From DSFT01 sp032249175 (GTDB taxonomy: Bacteria > Hydrothermota > Hydrothermia > LBFQ01 > DSFT01): a stretch of DNA of 6,712 bases. Below are positions 5,304 to 6,712 of the stretch, one piece after another. Position 1 is the first letter of the stretch. Every line of letters starts with the position of its first letter. The stretch covers positions 1-6,712 of the forward strand of contig JAVVGK010000091.1 in the NCBI GenBank assembly GCA_032249175.1, in the 5' to 3' direction. The notes under the pieces were generated by a model. That model searched no databases and was not told the origin of the DNA. It saw nothing but the letters and a program-made list of their open reading frames with translations. Position numbers and translations under genes: made by a program.

Positions 5304-6647
5304 ATGGCAAATGTATGGGAAAAAGTTTCAACAAAAGAAAAGGAAGAAATTTTCAAATTGGCAGAAGAATATAAAAAATTCTTAAATTCTTGTAAAACGG
5401 AAAGGGAAGTTGTAAATTACATTATAAGTATTGCTCTTGAAAATGGCTATAAAGATGGATTTAATCATAGCTCTGATAAATTGTTTTTCTTTGATAAAGA
5501 GAGAATTGTAGCTTTATATAAAAGAGGCAATAAAAAAGCAAGCTATGGATTAAAAATTATTGTTTCACATATTGATAGCCCAAGAATAGATTTAAAACCA
5601 AAACCAATTTACGAAGATTTGGATTTATTATTGCTTGATACTCAATACTATGGAGGTATAAAGAAATATCAGTGGTTTTCAATACCATTAGCAATTCATG
5701 GCATTATTGTAAATAAATATAATAGAAAGCAAACAATTATAATTGGAGAAGATGAGAATGACCCTGTTTTTACAATAGCAGACCTTCTTCCTCACCTTTC
5801 AAGAAAAGTTCAAGGTGATAAAAAAATAGATGAGGCACTTCCAGGGGAAAAGCTTGATTTGATATTTGGCAGTATTCCATTAGATGGAGAAAAGGAAGAA
5901 AAAGTTAAGAAGAATATATTGAAAATTTTAAAAGAAAAATATGAAATTGAAGAGGAGGATTTTATTTCAGCTGATATTACAATAGTTCCAGCATTTAAGG
6001 TAAGAGATATTGGAATAGATAAAAGTTTAATTGGTGGTTATGGTCAAGATGATAGAATTTGCGTTTGGTCATCATTAAAAGCATTAATTGATTTAGAAAA
6101 AAATGAATATTCCGCTTTGTTATTATTTGTAGATAAAGAAGAAATAGGCTCAGTAGGTAATACTTCTGCTAAAAGTAAATTCTTAGAGGTTGTCGTAAAG
6201 AGAATTTCTGAAATTGAGAATGAAAATGATTTTAATAAAGTTTTATATAATTCAAAAGCTATATCAGCTGATGTTACGAGTGCTACAAATCCAAATTTTA
6301 AGGAAGTAGATGACCCAAGAAATAGTGCGAAATTAAATCATGGTGTTGCTATTGTTAAATATACGGGAAGTGGAGGAAAGTTCTTTGCAAGTGAAGCAAG
6401 TGCGGAATATACAGGTTATATAAGAAATCTTTTAAATAATAATAATATCATTTGGCAAGTTGGATTACTTGGAAAGGTTGATGAAGGGGGTGGAGGAACA
6501 GTTGCTATGTTTTTAGCAGAATATGGAATGGATATTATAGATATGGGTCCTCCTATTTTAAATATGCATTCACCGTTTGAAATAAGCTCAAAAGCAGATT
6601 TGTATATGACATATAAGGCTTATAAGGTATTTTTAGAAAGCGAATAA
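5304..6647 (+). CDS. M18-family metalloaminopeptidase
   Basis: This cytosolic zinc- or cobalt-type aminopeptidase removes N-terminal residues from peptides; M18 enzymes form tetrahedral dodecamers. All expected catalytic segments are visible in 447 residues, a normal family length. They are SHIDSPRIDLKPKP (88-101; H89 ligand, D91), GQDDR (247-251; D249 or D250 ligand), DKEEIGS (277-283; E279 general base, E280 ligand), SADVTSA (321-327; D323) and MHSPFE (421-426; H422). SRKVQGD (166-172) and the YYGGIKKYQWF region (115-125) lie in the dimerisation/substrate part typical of the family. The start is fixed by an in-frame TAA at 5289-5291 with no other start codon before ATG 5304, yet no Shine-Dalgarno site is seen; the nearest AAAGGA is over 20 bases away. 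It is divergent from tRNA-Ile. Residue preference cannot be read from the sequence. Confidence 0.96.
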   Translation: MANVWEKVSTKEKEEIFKLAEEYKKFLNSCKTEREVVNYIISIALENGYKDGFNHSSDKLFFFDKERIVALYKRGNKKASYGLKIIVSHIDSPRIDLKPKPIYEDLDLLLLDTQYYGGIKKYQWFSIPLAIHGIIVNKYNRKQTIIIGEDENDPVFTIADLLPHLSRKVQGDKKIDEALPGEKLDLIFGSIPLDGEKEEKVKKNILKILKEKYEIEEEDFISADITIVPAFKVRDIGIDKSLIGGYGQDDRICVWSSLKALIDLEKNEYSALLLFVDKEEIGSVGNTSAKSKFLEVVVKRISEIENENDFNKVLYNSKAISADVTSATNPNFKEVDDPRNSAKLNHGVAIVKYTGSGGKFFASEASAEYTGYIRNLLNNNNIIWQVGLLGKVDEGGGGTVAMFLAEYGMDIIDMGPPILNMHSPFEISSKADLYMTYKAYKVFLESE

Positions 6648-6655
6648 TTATAAAA

Positions 6656-6682
6656 TTTTTTTAAGTAAAGTAAAAATTTACT
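6656..6682. terminator. T-run and small inverted repeat between convergent genes (weak terminator candidate)
   Basis: A run of seven T (6656-6662) starts 9 bases after the aminopeptidase stop. It is followed by the inverted repeat AGTAAA-AA-TTTACT (6669-6682), which overlaps the stop of the convergent right-edge gene. The stem is AT-rich and is not followed by a clean T-run on the plus strand, so the terminator role is tentative. Confidence 0.3.
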
Positions 6683-6712
6683 CTTTCAATTCTTCAACAA
6701 TTTCAATATCAA
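6678..6712 (-). CDS. C-terminal end of an unrecognised convergent gene (cut by right edge)
   Basis: On the minus strand one frame entering from the right edge reads DIEIVEELKE then TAA (6680-6678); the two other frames hit stops within this short stretch. The acidic, Lys/Glu-rich tail looks like a normal C-terminus for this genome. Its stop sits 30 bases from the aminopeptidase stop, in a typical convergent arrangement. Only ten residues are visible, so neither identity nor reality is certain. Confidence 0.4.
   Translation of the reverse strand, partial: DIEIVEELKE

Noticed and set aside
1..6712. CRISPR array, IS element or prophage remnants
   Set aside because: No regularly spaced repeats, terminal inverted repeats, transposase or phage genes were seen; only one 18-base pair of repeats.

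Overview
The window is a very AT-rich bacterial segment and looks like ordinary chromosome; I saw no insertion-sequence, phage or CRISPR features. The bacterial assignment rests on Shine-Dalgarno (SD) sites (AGGAGG, GGAGGT), an E. coli-type (GSI-beta) glutamine synthetase and a bacterial tRNA-Ile(GAU). The proteins are rich in Lys, Glu and Ile. The tRNA is about 65% G+C, with 17 of 21 stem pairs being G-C, although its surroundings are AT-rich. Together these suggest a low-GC thermophile. I cannot name the genus or phylum with confidence.

Layout. Almost everything left of 5256 is on the minus strand, in the order tRNA-Ile(GAU), glnA, an Hsp70-like ATPase, a multi-domain AAA ATPase, and a small protein cut by the left edge. 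Right of 5256, on the plus strand, is a complete M18 metalloaminopeptidase. At the right edge are what look like the last ten codons of a convergent minus-strand gene. No gene-free stretch exceeds 300 bases. The longest are the 88 bases between the tRNA and glnA and the 48 bases between the tRNA and the aminopeptidase.

How the genes fit together. The Hsp70-like gene, the AAA gene and the small gene are tightly packed: a 4-base gap with an embedded SD, then an ATGA stop/start overlap. They should be translationally coupled. The Hsp70-like protein keeps the nucleotide-binding signature motifs and a beta-type substrate-binding region but has no helical lid. The AAA protein has one intact AAA module with an aromatic pore loop, between two P-loop-like domains with degraded motifs. 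I infer a protein-remodelling module in which an Hsp70-like client binder works with an unfoldase-type AAA ring. This is the most interesting part of the window, and no named system that I recognise matches it exactly. glnA (nitrogen assimilation) and the aminopeptidase (peptide turnover) are housekeeping neighbours with no evident functional tie to it.

Regulation. Three minus-strand genes have strong SD sites. The Hsp70-like gene and the aminopeptidase have none, although an in-frame stop 15 bases upstream fixes each start. Both lie beside copies of an exact 18-base sequence that contains a possible -10 or -35 box, so near-leaderless transcripts are plausible. A GC-rich hairpin at the glnA stop may separate glnA from the Hsp70/AAA operon.
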